NCBI GenBank assembly: GCA_019309815.1
Contig: JAFDFO010000022.1
Coordinates: 1 to 15,218 of the forward strand
Reading direction: 5' to 3'
Length of the DNA stretch: 15,218 nucleotides
Source: Deltaproteobacteria bacterium
GTDB lineage: Bacteria; Desulfobacterota; Desulfobacteria; Desulfobacterales; C00003060
This document shows positions 1-11,100 of the stretch, one piece after another; the stretch's first letter is position 1, and each line of letters begins with the position of its first letter. The notes beneath the pieces were generated by a model. It had not been told where the DNA came from and did not search any database. It saw only the letters and a program-made list of their open reading frames with translations. Position numbers and translations under genes: made by a program.

Positions 1-113
1 CGATTTCTGCTGAGTTAATCACGCCAATCGCGATGGAAAAAGAGCTTAGGTTTGCCATCCGTGAAGGGGGCCGTACTGTCGGTGCCGGCGTCATCAGCGA
101 GGTCGTGGAATAG
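1..113 (+). CDS. tuf: Elongation factor Tu, C-terminal end (5' truncated by window)
   Basis: Only the last 36 codons are present, read from base 3 to the TAG at 111-113. The peptide contains ELRFAIREGGRTVGAGVISE, the highly conserved end of EF-Tu domain III, the beta-barrel that helps bind the aminoacyl-tRNA T stem. EF-Tu delivers aminoacyl-tRNA to the ribosomal A site using GTP. The GTPase domain lies outside the window. The stop codon is 11 nt from the rpmG start, so the two genes are very probably cotranscribed. Many bacteria carry two tuf copies; this would be the one next to rpmG-secE. The other, if present, would be expected downstream of fusA beyond the window. Confidence 0.96.
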   Translation, partial: ISAELITPIAMEKELRFAIREGGRTVGAGVISEVVE

Positions 114-124
114 GGGGACCTGTT

Positions 125-274
125 GTGAGAATCATTGTTACACTGGCCTGCAGTGAGTGCAAACGCCGAAATTATACAACGACTAAGAACAAGCGAAGTA
201 CCCCAGACAAACTCGCGTTCAAGAAGTACTGCAGATTCTGTAGAACCCATACCCTACACAAGGAAACCAAGTAA
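125..274 (+). CDS. rpmG: 50S ribosomal protein L33, zinc-binding type
   Basis: A 49-residue basic protein starting at GTG 125 and ending at TAA 272-274. It matches the L33 family in length and pattern: LACSECKRRNY near the N-terminus and YCRFCRTHTLHKE near the C-terminus. Cysteines C9, C12, C36 and C39 form two CxxC pairs, the zinc-ribbon (C+) form of L33 as opposed to the cysteine-free paralogue some genomes carry. L33 sits in the large subunit near the E site. The start is fixed by a GGGGGA ribosome binding site at 113-118, six bases before the GTG; this site overlaps the tuf stop codon. The position between tuf and tRNA-Trp/secE is a common bacterial arrangement. Confidence 0.95.
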   Translation: MRIIVTLACSECKRRNYTTTKNKRSTPDKLAFKKYCRFCRTHTLHKETK

Positions 275-291
275 GCAGTATACCTTCTTGC

Positions 292-368
292 AGGCCAGTA
301 GCTCTAACGGTTAGAGCACCGGACTCCAAATCCGGGTGATGGGGGTTCGAATCCCTCCTGGCCTGCCA
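292..368 (+). tRNA. trnW: tRNA-Trp (anticodon CCA)
   Basis: A complete cloverleaf can be drawn. The acceptor stem pairs 292-298 (AGGCCAG) with 358-364 (CTGGCCT), G365 is the discriminator base, and CCA is encoded at 366-368. The D arm carries GCTC/GAGC. The anticodon stem CCGGA/TCCGG encloses loop CTCCAAA with anticodon CCA at 326-328, which reads UGG (Trp). The T arm is GGGGG-TTCGAAT-CCCTC with one terminal G-C mismatch or wobble-type defect. It lies 17 nt after rpmG with no visible promoter of its own, so it is probably processed from the tuf-rpmG-secE transcript. Confidence 0.97.
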
Positions 369-456
369 GAGTATAGAAATACAATTGAGACATTGGAGAT
401 AGCCCGAGACACAGGATAACGGCGAGATGAGTTAGAAGCAGCCGGCCCAAGGCGTA

Positions 457-476
457 GGGTAACAACGCTGTTTCCC
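457..476 (+). other. Small hairpin in the tRNA-Trp to secE spacer
   Basis: GGG (457-459) and AACA (461-464) pair with TGTT (469-472) and CCC (474-476) around the loop ACGC, with one T-T mismatch. It is followed by CTTTGC and not a clean T-run, so it is at best a weak terminator or a processing structure. The rest of the 369-533 spacer holds nothing I can assign. Confidence 0.25.
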
Positions 477-533
477 CTTTGCTTGACAGCACTCTTTATA
501 GGCAACATTCCAGTACTCCATACGGAAAGCATA

Positions 534-926
534 ATGGCGCGTCTAAAGAAAAAGAAACCCGCATCAACAAAGAAGAAGAAAAAAGGCATAACCAAGCCGG
601 ACAATCAGCAAGTGGCTGTGAGGCAAGAAAGAGCCACGGTGTCGGCTGTCCAGCAGAGGCCCGCCCAGAACCGTGAGAGTCTGCCCAGGAGTGAAGTGCC
701 CAAGGCGATCAAACCCTCGGGGCGTAAGCTGCAACCTGCTTTCTTGGCAAAGAGTGTGCAGTTTCTCCGTGAGGTGAAGATAGAACTCAAGAAGGTAACC
801 TGGCCCTCCAGAAAAGAGACTTTTGCCTCCACGGGTGTGGTCATCATTATTGTGGTCATTATTTCTGCGTTTCTCGGTCTTGTGGACATGGGCCTGTCGA
901 GCCTGATTCGCTTTGTACTCGGATAG
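534..926 (+). CDS. secE: Preprotein translocase subunit SecE
   Basis: A 130-residue protein from ATG 534. SecE is the small essential subunit of the SecYEG channel in the inner membrane and clamps SecY. The conserved core is at the C-terminus: residues 78-95 include LREVKIELKKVTWPSRKE, the amphipathic cytosolic helix with the family's K-x-TWPSR signature. It is followed by one hydrophobic membrane span at about 100-118 and a short tail. The first 75 residues are a low-complexity, very basic leader with two lysine runs (residues 5-8 and 13-17), probably disordered in the cytosol. An upstream in-frame TTG at 483 would add 17 residues but has no ribosome binding site. ATG 534 is preceded by a weak GGAAAG at about 526. 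Adjacency to nusG is near universal in bacteria. Confidence 0.94.
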   Translation: MARLKKKKPASTKKKKKGITKPDNQQVAVRQERATVSAVQQRPAQNRESLPRSEVPKAIKPSGRKLQPAFLAKSVQFLREVKIELKKVTWPSRKETFASTGVVIIIVVIISAFLGLVDMGLSSLIRFVLG

Positions 927-933
927 GACCCTA

Positions 934-1062
934 ATTGATCGGAAGTATATAGGATCCCCGACCCCCAAGGCAGCAAGATTGTTGTGAGAGTGTATCCGAA
1001 CTTACAAAACGTATAATGAACTAAACACACAAAATATTTTACCCGTTTTGTCTACGATCAAT
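934..1062 (+). repeat. Nested inverted repeats in the secE-nusG spacer
   Basis: Two perfect 8-bp inverted repeats are nested within the spacer. The outer pair is ATTGATCG (934-941) and CGATCAAT (1055-1062). The inner pair is ACAAAACG (1004-1011) and CGTTTTGT (1044-1051). An AAAATATTTT palindrome sits inside at 1031-1040. In RNA they could form one branched structure just before the nusG ribosome binding site. Whether this is functional is inference. Confidence 0.35.
1012..1017 (+). promoter_or_regulatory. Consensus -10 box, possible nusG promoter
   Basis: A perfect TATAAT lies 75 nt upstream of the nusG start. The expected -35 position (about 989-994) reads AGTGTA and is poor. A better TTGTGA at 982-987 is too far away (24-nt spacer). 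A promoter here would uncouple nusG-rplK from secE, but sequence support is limited to the -10. Confidence 0.3.
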
Positions 1063-1091
1063 CAGGGTAGAAGCTTTGAGGAGAAGGCACG

Positions 1092-1622
1092 GTGGCTTTG
1101 AAGTGGTATGTTGTTCATACGTATTCAGGATACGAAGACAAGGTTAAGACTGCCCTGGAAGAGCGGATAGTTTCATCCGGACAGTCTAAGAACTTCGGCA
1201 AGATCTTGATCCCCACGGAACAAGTCGTTGAGTTGGTCAGAGGGAAGAGAAAAACCTCAGCACGAAAGTTCTACCCCGGTTATATCTTAGTGCAAATGGA
1301 GTTGGTCGAGGAGTCCTGGCATGTGGTGCAGGAAACACCAAGAGTCACAGGGTTCCTTGGGGGAAGGGATGTCCCGACTTCTCTTACCGACGAGGAGGCT
1401 GAGAAGATCATAGGCCAAGTTGAGGAGGGTAAGCTAAAACCGCAGCCCAAGTTCTTTTTTGAACCTGGGGACGAGGTTCGTGTGATAGATGGCCCCTTCA
1501 CTAACTTTATGGGCACCGTAGAGGATGTGAAGCCTGACAAAGGGAAAATCCGGGTCCTAGTGAGCATCTTTGGACGGGCTACGCCTGTAGAACTCGAGTT
1601 TGTCCAGGTGAGCAAGGCATAG
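1092..1622 (+). CDS. nusG: Transcription elongation/antitermination factor NusG
   Basis: A 176-residue protein, the usual size. The N-terminal NGN domain (about 4-110) begins KWYVVHTYSGYEDKV and includes FYPGYILVQM and the TPRVTGFLG loop; it binds the beta' clamp helices of RNA polymerase. A short linker leads to the C-terminal KOW domain (about 124-176, FEPGDEVRVIDGPFTNFMG), which contacts S10 or Rho. NusG therefore links polymerase to ribosome or to termination, fitting its place beside both ribosomal protein and polymerase genes. The start is GTG 1092 with AGGAG at 1079-1083, eight bases before it. There is no insert between NGN and KOW, so it is an ordinary NusG and not an RfaH/LoaP-type paralogue. 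Confidence 0.97.
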   Translation: MALKWYVVHTYSGYEDKVKTALEERIVSSGQSKNFGKILIPTEQVVELVRGKRKTSARKFYPGYILVQMELVEESWHVVQETPRVTGFLGGRDVPTSLTDEEAEKIIGQVEEGKLKPQPKFFFEPGDEVRVIDGPFTNFMGTVEDVKPDKGKIRVLVSIFGRATPVELEFVQVSKA

Positions 1623-1667
1623 CCCGTAATTCGGTTGAATATGGATGATCGGTAAGGAGTAATTAGC

Positions 1668-2090
1668 ATGGCCAAGAAGATAATAGGTTTGATAAAGCTT
1701 CAGGTTCCGGCGGGGCAAGCCAATCCCTCCCCGCCCATCGGCCCTGCTCTGGGCCAGCAAGGCGTCAACATCATGGAGTTTTGCAAGGCGTTTAATTCCA
1801 AAACGTCTGGTCAGGAAGGAATGATCATACCTGTGGTTATCACGGTTTATCATGATCGGTCTTTCTCGTTCATTACCAAGACCCCCCCTGCCGCGATTCT
1901 TCTGAAGAAAGCAGCAAAGATTGCCAAGGGTTCTGGTGATCCAAAGCGTGAGAAAGTTGGACAGGTAACTCGAGCCCAGGTTGAGGAGATTGCAAAGATG
2001 AAAATGGTTGACCTGAATGCTTACGACGTAGAAAATGCTTGCAGGATCGTCGAGGGGACTGCCCGAAGTATGGGCATTGAGGTTGTCTGA
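1668..2090 (+). CDS. rplK: 50S ribosomal protein L11
   Basis: A 140-residue protein matching L11 throughout. The N-terminal domain has LQVPAGQANPSPPIGPALGQ with the proline-rich helix (about 18-29) that thiopeptide antibiotics and the stringent-response factor RelA act around. The C-terminal 23S rRNA-binding domain spans about 70-140 and ends ARSMGIEVV. L11 sits at the base of the stalk, in the GTPase-associated centre. The start is ATG 1668 with AAGGAG at 1654-1659, eight bases upstream. It follows nusG by 45 nt and precedes rplA by 34 nt, the classic L11-L1 pair. Confidence 0.98.
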   Translation: MAKKIIGLIKLQVPAGQANPSPPIGPALGQQGVNIMEFCKAFNSKTSGQEGMIIPVVITVYHDRSFSFITKTPPAAILLKKAAKIAKGSGDPKREKVGQVTRAQVEEIAKMKMVDLNAYDVENACRIVEGTARSMGIEVV

Positions 2091-2124
2091 TTGCAGGAGG
2101 AGTTCTGGAGGGAGTCACGAAAAC

Positions 2125-2829
2125 ATGTCAAGAAAAGGGAAAAAATACAATTCGGCGAGACAGAAGATAGATGCAGAGAAGGGATACGACTTCCCTGAGG
2201 CTTTGAAATTGGCACTGGACACGTCCTACGCCAAGTTCGATGAAAGCGTGGATATCGCTGTTCGCTTGGGTGTCGATCCCCGGCATGCAGATCAGATGGT
2301 CCGAGGGTCCGTGATGCTGCCAAATGGGACGGGCAAAGAAGTGAAGGTGTTGGTATTTGCCAAGGGAGAGAAGGAGATGGAGGCTGCAGAGGCCGGCGCG
2401 GACTTCGTTGGCAATGATGAACTCATCGAAAAGATCAAAGGTGGATGGTTCGGGTTTGACAAGGCCGTTTCCACTCCAGACATGATGGGCACCGTAGGAA
2501 GAATCGGCAAGGTATTGGGCCCCAGAGGGCTGATGCCGAATGCAAAAGCTGGAACGGTGACTTTCGATGTGGGTCGGGCCGTCAAGGAATTGAAAGCGGG
2601 CAAAATCGATTTCAGAGTAGAAAAGGCTGGTATTGTTCATGCTTCCATGGGGAAAGTCTCTTTTGGTGTGGAAAGGCTTGTGGAAAACCTTACTTCGTTT
2701 ATGGAAACCATCGTCCGCCTCAAACCGGTTAGCAGTAAAGGGACATACCTGAAGAGCATAGCCATCTCAACAACCATGGGCGCCGGGATCAGAATTGATC
2801 CTGTCCATGTCAAGACGATCCTACGATAA
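2125..2829 (+). CDS. rplA: 50S ribosomal protein L1
   Basis: A 234-residue protein, the normal L1 length. Diagnostic segments are VDIAVRLGVDPRHADQMVRG (domain I), MGTVGRIGKVLGPRGLMPN (domain II to I return) and GTVTFDVGRAVKELKAGK. L1 forms the mobile L1 stalk that guides deacylated tRNA out of the E site. In many bacteria it represses its own L11-L1 mRNA by binding a structure that mimics its 23S site. I could not identify a clear mimic in the short leaders here. The reading frame is open 30 codons further upstream into rplK, but ATG 2125 is chosen because the family's basic N-terminus starts there and GGAGGGAG lies at 2107-2114. Confidence 0.97.
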   Translation: MSRKGKKYNSARQKIDAEKGYDFPEALKLALDTSYAKFDESVDIAVRLGVDPRHADQMVRGSVMLPNGTGKEVKVLVFAKGEKEMEAAEAGADFVGNDELIEKIKGGWFGFDKAVSTPDMMGTVGRIGKVLGPRGLMPNAKAGTVTFDVGRAVKELKAGKIDFRVEKAGIVHASMGKVSFGVERLVENLTSFMETIVRLKPVSSKGTYLKSIAISTTMGAGIRIDPVHVKTILR

Positions 2830-2880
2830 GAACCAGGCAGTGAAGACGTTGCAGATCCAGAAAGGAGGCGTGGCAGGCCT

Positions 2881-3399
2881 TTGAAACGATCAGAAAAAGA
2901 AAAGGCTGTTGAGGCCTTACATGACAAGTTTTCCAGGGCCAGAACGGTGTTGCTTACAGACTACAGAGGCCTGAACGTGTCGGCCATGAGTGAGTTGCGA
3001 AGTCAACTGAGGGAAGCCTCGGTTGAGTATCGTGTAGTAAAGAATACGCTCATGAACAGGGCTGCGGATGGAACCGACATGATACTGTTGAAGGAGCATT
3101 TCTCTGGTCCGTGTGGGCTGGCTTTTAGCTACGAAGATCCTGTAGCTCCGGCTAAAGTGCTCGTGAAGTTCAGCGAAGCCAATGCCGCTTTGGAAGTGAT
3201 GGCTGGGATTGTAGAAGGCAAGCTTGTTGATTCCTCGGGTATCAAAAGACTCTCCAAGCTTCCGTCCCAGGAAGTCTTGTTAACGCAGCTACTTATGGTG
3301 ATGAACGCGCCGGTTGGCAACCTGGTGATGGTTCTGGGGGGTGTGTTGACCAAGTTCATGGGTGTGCTAGAGGCAATCAAGCGGCAGAAAGAAAGTTGA
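2881..3399 (+). CDS. rplJ: 50S ribosomal protein L10
   Basis: A 172-residue protein recognised as L10 by KRSEKEKAVEALHDKF at the start, LTDYRGLNVSAM and YRVVKNTLMNRA in the rRNA-binding domain (1-130), and a C-terminal helical tail (about 130-172) where L7/L12 dimers dock. L10 is the base of the stalk that recruits translational GTPases. The start is TTG 2881; AAAGGAGG at 2861-2868 leaves 12 bases, longer than optimal, so initiation may be weak or assisted by structure. The gap from rplA is only 51 nt, too short for the long L10 autoregulatory leader known from E. coli unless that leader extends into rplA. Confidence 0.96.
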   Translation: MKRSEKEKAVEALHDKFSRARTVLLTDYRGLNVSAMSELRSQLREASVEYRVVKNTLMNRAADGTDMILLKEHFSGPCGLAFSYEDPVAPAKVLVKFSEANAALEVMAGIVEGKLVDSSGIKRLSKLPSQEVLLTQLLMVMNAPVGNLVMVLGGVLTKFMGVLEAIKRQKES

Positions 3400-3420
3400 G
3401 CGGTCGGATAGTCAGATGAT

Positions 3421-3442
3421 CAGGCAGTCAATGACTCGCCTG
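3421..3442 (+). promoter_or_regulatory. Hairpin 1 in the rplJ-rplL spacer
   Basis: CAGGC (3421-3425) pairs with GCCTG (3438-3442), and AGTC (3426-3429) pairs with GACT (3433-3436), with C3437 bulged and loop AAT. This gives a 9-bp stem with no T-run after it, so it is not an intrinsic terminator. It is likely an RNA processing, stability or translation-control element. Confidence 0.4.
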
Positions 3443-3448
3443 CTCGAC

Positions 3449-3472
3449 TGGTTGCGAAGAGAAGCGCAGCTA
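3449..3472 (+). promoter_or_regulatory. Hairpin 2 in the rplJ-rplL spacer
   Basis: TGGTTGCG (3449-3456) pairs with CGCAGCTA (3465-3472), including two G-U pairs, around the purine loop AAGAGAAG. It follows hairpin 1 directly. The next 18 bases, up to the rplL ribosome binding site, are AT-rich and look unstructured. Confidence 0.35.
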
Positions 3473-3505
3473 ACTTCAATTATATAGATGAGGAGGATAC
3501 ACAGA

Positions 3506-3886
3506 ATGGCTAATGTAACGAAAGACGAGGTCATTGAATTCATTTCAGGCATGTCGGTACTCGAGCTTTCCGACCTGGTAAAGGAGCTGGAAGAAAAATT
3601 CGGTGTTTCAGCAGCCCCGGTTGCCGTGGCTGCTGCGCCTGGTGCACAACCCGCTCAAGCCGAGGCTGAAGAGCAAACCGAGTTCGATGTGATCCTGAGT
3701 GAGATCGGTGACAAGAAGATCCAGGTCATCAAGGTGATCAGGGCACTTACCGGCCTTGGCCTTAAGGAGGCAAAGGCGGTGGTCGACGAAGCCCCTAAAC
3801 CGGTGAAAGAAGGGATCTCGAAGGAAGAAGCTGAAGACGTAAAAGGACAACTGGAAGAGGCTGGAGCAACCGTTGAGATCAAATAA
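3506..3886 (+). CDS. rplL: 50S ribosomal protein L7/L12
   Basis: A 126-residue acidic protein with the typical two-domain build. The N-terminal dimerisation helices (about 1-35, ISGMSVLELSDLVKELEEKFGV) are followed by an alanine-rich flexible hinge (about 38-56) and the C-terminal globular domain (about 58-126), with the factor-contacting segment KIQVIKVIRALTGLGLKEAK. L7/L12 is the multi-copy stalk protein that contacts EF-Tu, EF-G, IF2 and release factors. An in-frame ATG at 3488 is rejected as the start because AGGAGG at 3491-3496 lies after it and nine bases before ATG 3506. The strong ribosome binding site fits the need for several copies per ribosome, relative to L10 with its TTG. Confidence 0.98.
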   Translation: MANVTKDEVIEFISGMSVLELSDLVKELEEKFGVSAAPVAVAAAPGAQPAQAEAEEQTEFDVILSEIGDKKIQVIKVIRALTGLGLKEAKAVVDEAPKPVKEGISKEEAEDVKGQLEEAGATVEIK

Positions 3887-3949
3887 CGGTGCAATTGTGT
3901 CTCGCGTAATCGTGAATCGGGCAATGACTTGGTGCAAGGTGGTGTCTAT

Positions 3950-3991
3950 CGGCTTGGCACGAGGTACAGCTTTTCAAGCCGCCAGGTGGCG
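3950..3991 (+). promoter_or_regulatory. Two mutually exclusive hairpins in the rplL-rpoB spacer
   Basis: CGGCTTG (3950-3956) can pair with CAAGCCG (3975-3981), or CGCC (3980-3983) can pair with GGCG (3988-3991) around AGGT. The two share bases 3980-3981, so only one can form fully at a time. Neither is followed by a T-run. In E. coli the rplL-rpoB gap holds an attenuator and an RNase III site; that these hairpins play a similar role is inference. Confidence 0.25.
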
Positions 3992-4019
3992 CCCCGCGTC
4001 AGAAAAACCACAACGTGTC

Positions 4020-4047
4020 CGGACAACGAATAACGAATAACGAATAT
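4020..4047 (+). repeat. Four-copy 7-nt tandem repeat upstream of rpoB
   Basis: The units are CGGACAA (4020-4026), CGAATAA (4027-4033), CGAATAA (4034-4040) and CGAATAT (4041-4047). The last unit is immediately followed by the rpoB ribosome binding site GGAG (4048-4051). A similar series precedes rpsG. Confidence 0.8.
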
Positions 4048-4056
4048 GGAGATCTT

Positions 4057-8175
<4,119 letters not shown>

Positions 8176-8190
8176 GAAAAGGAGAACGCC

Positions 8191-11100
8191 TTGGAAGACC
8201 TATATAGTTTCTTTGCGAGACCCAAGGATCCGCTGAACTACACGGCGGTTCGTATTTCTCTAGCATCTCCAGAAAAGATCAGAGACTGGTCCTATGGGGA
8301 GATCAAGAAGCCTGAAACGATTAACTACCGAACCTTTAAGCCGGAGAGGGATGGGCTTTTTTGTGCAAAGATCTTTGGCCCTACCAAGGACTATGAATGC
8401 AACTGCGGCAAATACAAGAGAATGAAACACAGGGGTGTGGTTTGTGAGAAGTGCGGGGTGGAGGTCATTCAGTCCAAGGTTCGCCGGGAACGGATGGGCC
8501 ACATTCAACTGGCCACACCGGTAGCCCACATATGGTTTTTGAGAAGCCTGCCTGGCAAGATCGGAAACCTGCTGGATCTGAGTCTCAAGGAGCTTGAGAA
8601 GGTTCTGTACTTTGACGCTTATATCGTCGTCGATCCTAAAGAGACCGACCTCGCCCCTCGCCAGCTTCTTACCGAGGACAATTACCGGGAAGCGATAGAG
8701 AAATACGGCCAAACGTTTGAGGCTGGGATCGGGGCCGAAGCAGTCAAGATCCTTCTGGAACAGCTTGACTTAGAGGTGGAGTACAAGAGGCTGCGGAGCG
8801 AGATTCTATCGACGGGTTCTGAGACAAAACGCAAGAAACTCTCTAAACAACTCAAGATCGTCGAGGCATTTCGGAACTCCGGGAATCGGCCGGAGTGGAT
8901 GATCATGGACGTTATCCCTGTGCTCCCTCCTGACGTGCGACCGCTGGTTCCCCTGGAAGGGGGCCGATTCGCCACTTCTGATCTAAACGATCTATACCGG
9001 AGGGTGATTAATCGAAACAACCGCTTGAAGCGGCTTCTGGACTTGCGGGCCCCTAACATCATCATTCGGAATGAAAAGAGAATGCTCCAAGAGGCCGTCG
9101 ACGTCCTGTTTGACAATGGCCGGTATGGCAGAGTTGTTACAGGGCCAAATAGACGTCCCCTCAAGTCCCTGAGTGATGCGCTAAGGGGCAAACAGGGACG
9201 TTTCCGCCAAAATCTGCTGGGCAAGCGTGTTGACTATTCAGGGCGAAGTGTAATTGTGGTTGGGCCGCATTTGCGCCTGCATCAATGTGGGCTTCCAAAA
9301 AAGATGGCCCTGGAGCTCTTTAAGCCGTTCGTATTTTACAGGCTCGAAGAGAAGGGACTTGTCACAACAGTTAAGAGCGCTAAGAAGCTTGTCGAACGGG
9401 AAACACCGGAAGTGTGGGATACGTTGGACGAGGTAGTCAAAGAATACCCAGTCATTCTCAACCGGGCCCCAACGCTGCATCGACTGGGTTTGCAAGCATT
9501 TGAGCCCATCCTCATCGAAGGCAAGGCAATCCAGCTTCATCCCTTGGTCTGCACGGCCTTCAACGCTGACTTTGACGGAGACCAGATGGCCGTTCACGTC
9601 CCTCTTTCTATTGAATCCCAGATCGAGGCACGCGTTTTGATGTTGTCATCGAACAACATTCTTTCTCCGGCTAATGGCGATCCCATCATTGTCCCTTCGC
9701 AGGATATCGTGTTGGGAATCTATTACATGACGAGACAGGTGCCCGGAGCGAAAGGAGAAGGAAAGATCTTTGCCAATCCGGAAGAGGTCAGGTCTGCTTA
9801 CGATTCGGATGAGGTAGACCTTCATGCGAAAATCGTCGTCCGCATTGATGAGGGGCGTGTGGAGACCACGGTCGGACGTATCATACTTAGAGAAATCCTT
9901 CCCCATGAAACGATTGTACAGTTATCTCATATTGAGGTTTCATCTGAGAAAGAGGCTAAAAGCGCCATGGCCGACCTGAAGGAAGGCATGGATTTCGTTC
10001 AGATGGCACAGACGATCTCCAAAAGCAGAGATCGTGCTCAAGACGGTGATATGGGATTTGTACTGCGCGAACAACTTGAAGAGGTTTATGGGGTCAGCCC
10101 GTCCGATATAGACGCTATCTTTTCTCTTGACGTTGGCGAAGTGGGTGACGTCGTAGAAGCTAACGGGGACTATCACATCTTCAAGCTCTTGGCAAAGAAA
10201 GTGGAGCTTCCCTTTGAACTCGTAAATCAAGTGATGGACAAAAAGGCCCTTAGCTTCCTGACCAATTACTGTTATCGAACCCTCGGGGGCAAGGCGACCG
10301 TTATTCTTTCGGACCGCTTGAAGGATATAGGATTTCGATATGCTACTCAGGCAGGCATTTCCATATGCGTCGACGACATGGTCATTCCTGAGAAGAAATG
10401 GAGAATCATTGATAAGGCCGGACAAGAGGTTGCTCAGATCAACGAGCAATACACAGAGGGTTTGATAACCCGAGGGGAGAAGTATAACAAAGTTGTCGAT
10501 ATTTGGGCAAAGGCAACGACTCGTGTGGCAACCGAAATGATGCAGGAGATGAAGGTAGCCCCCCTTGAGGACCAAGACGGTAAGCCGAAGTCGGGCAGAA
10601 AGGGCAAGCGGGGCGAACAAGAAAGCTTCAATCCCATCTATATGATGGCTGATTCAGGGTCAAGGGGAAGTAAGGATCAGATGCGACAGCTGGCAGGGAT
10701 GCGCGGTCTGATGGCCAAGCCCTCTGGTGAGATCATAGAAACCCCAATTACGGCCAACTTTCGCGAGGGGCTCTCCGTGCTTCAGTACTTCAGTTCAACC
10801 CATGGTGCGAGGAAAGGCCTGGCCGACACAGCCTTGAAAACGGCCAATTCGGGATATCTGACTCGTAGACTCGTGGATGTTGCCCAGGATTGTGTGACGA
10901 CTGAGGAGGACTGCAATACTCTGACAGGGATTGAGGTGGAGGCCCTTGTAGAAGCAGGGGAAATTATTCAGAGGGTCGGTGAACGCGTGTTGGGGCGCGT
11001 CGCCTTGGAAGATATTCGGGATCCTTACACGGATGAGGTGCTGGTTCACGCCAACGAAGAGATTGACGAAGCAAAGGTTGCAGCGATCGACGAGGCAGGT

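Noticed and set aside
483..488. TTGACA as a -35 box for a secE promoter, and TTG 483 as an alternative secE start
   Set aside because: No acceptable -10 lies 16-19 nt downstream, and no ribosome binding site precedes the TTG. ATG 534 gives the expected SecE.
2035..2124. Upstream in-frame extension of rplA overlapping rplK
   Set aside because: The extra residues do not resemble L1, and ATG 2125 has its own purine-rich ribosome binding site.
4020..4047. CRISPR-like array in the repeats upstream of rpoB and rpsG
   Set aside because: The units are only 7 nt, directly tandem and without spacers.
4015..4056. In-frame upstream start (GTG 4015) extending rpoB by 14 residues
   Set aside because: The extension is encoded by the 7-nt repeat tract and lacks its own ribosome binding site; GGAG precedes ATG 4057.
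9904..10206. The RpoC insert as a separate gene, frameshift artefact or assembly chimera
   Set aside because: The reading frame is continuous through it, and both flanks are ordinary beta' sequence that would be adjacent in homologues. No internal start with a ribosome binding site is needed.
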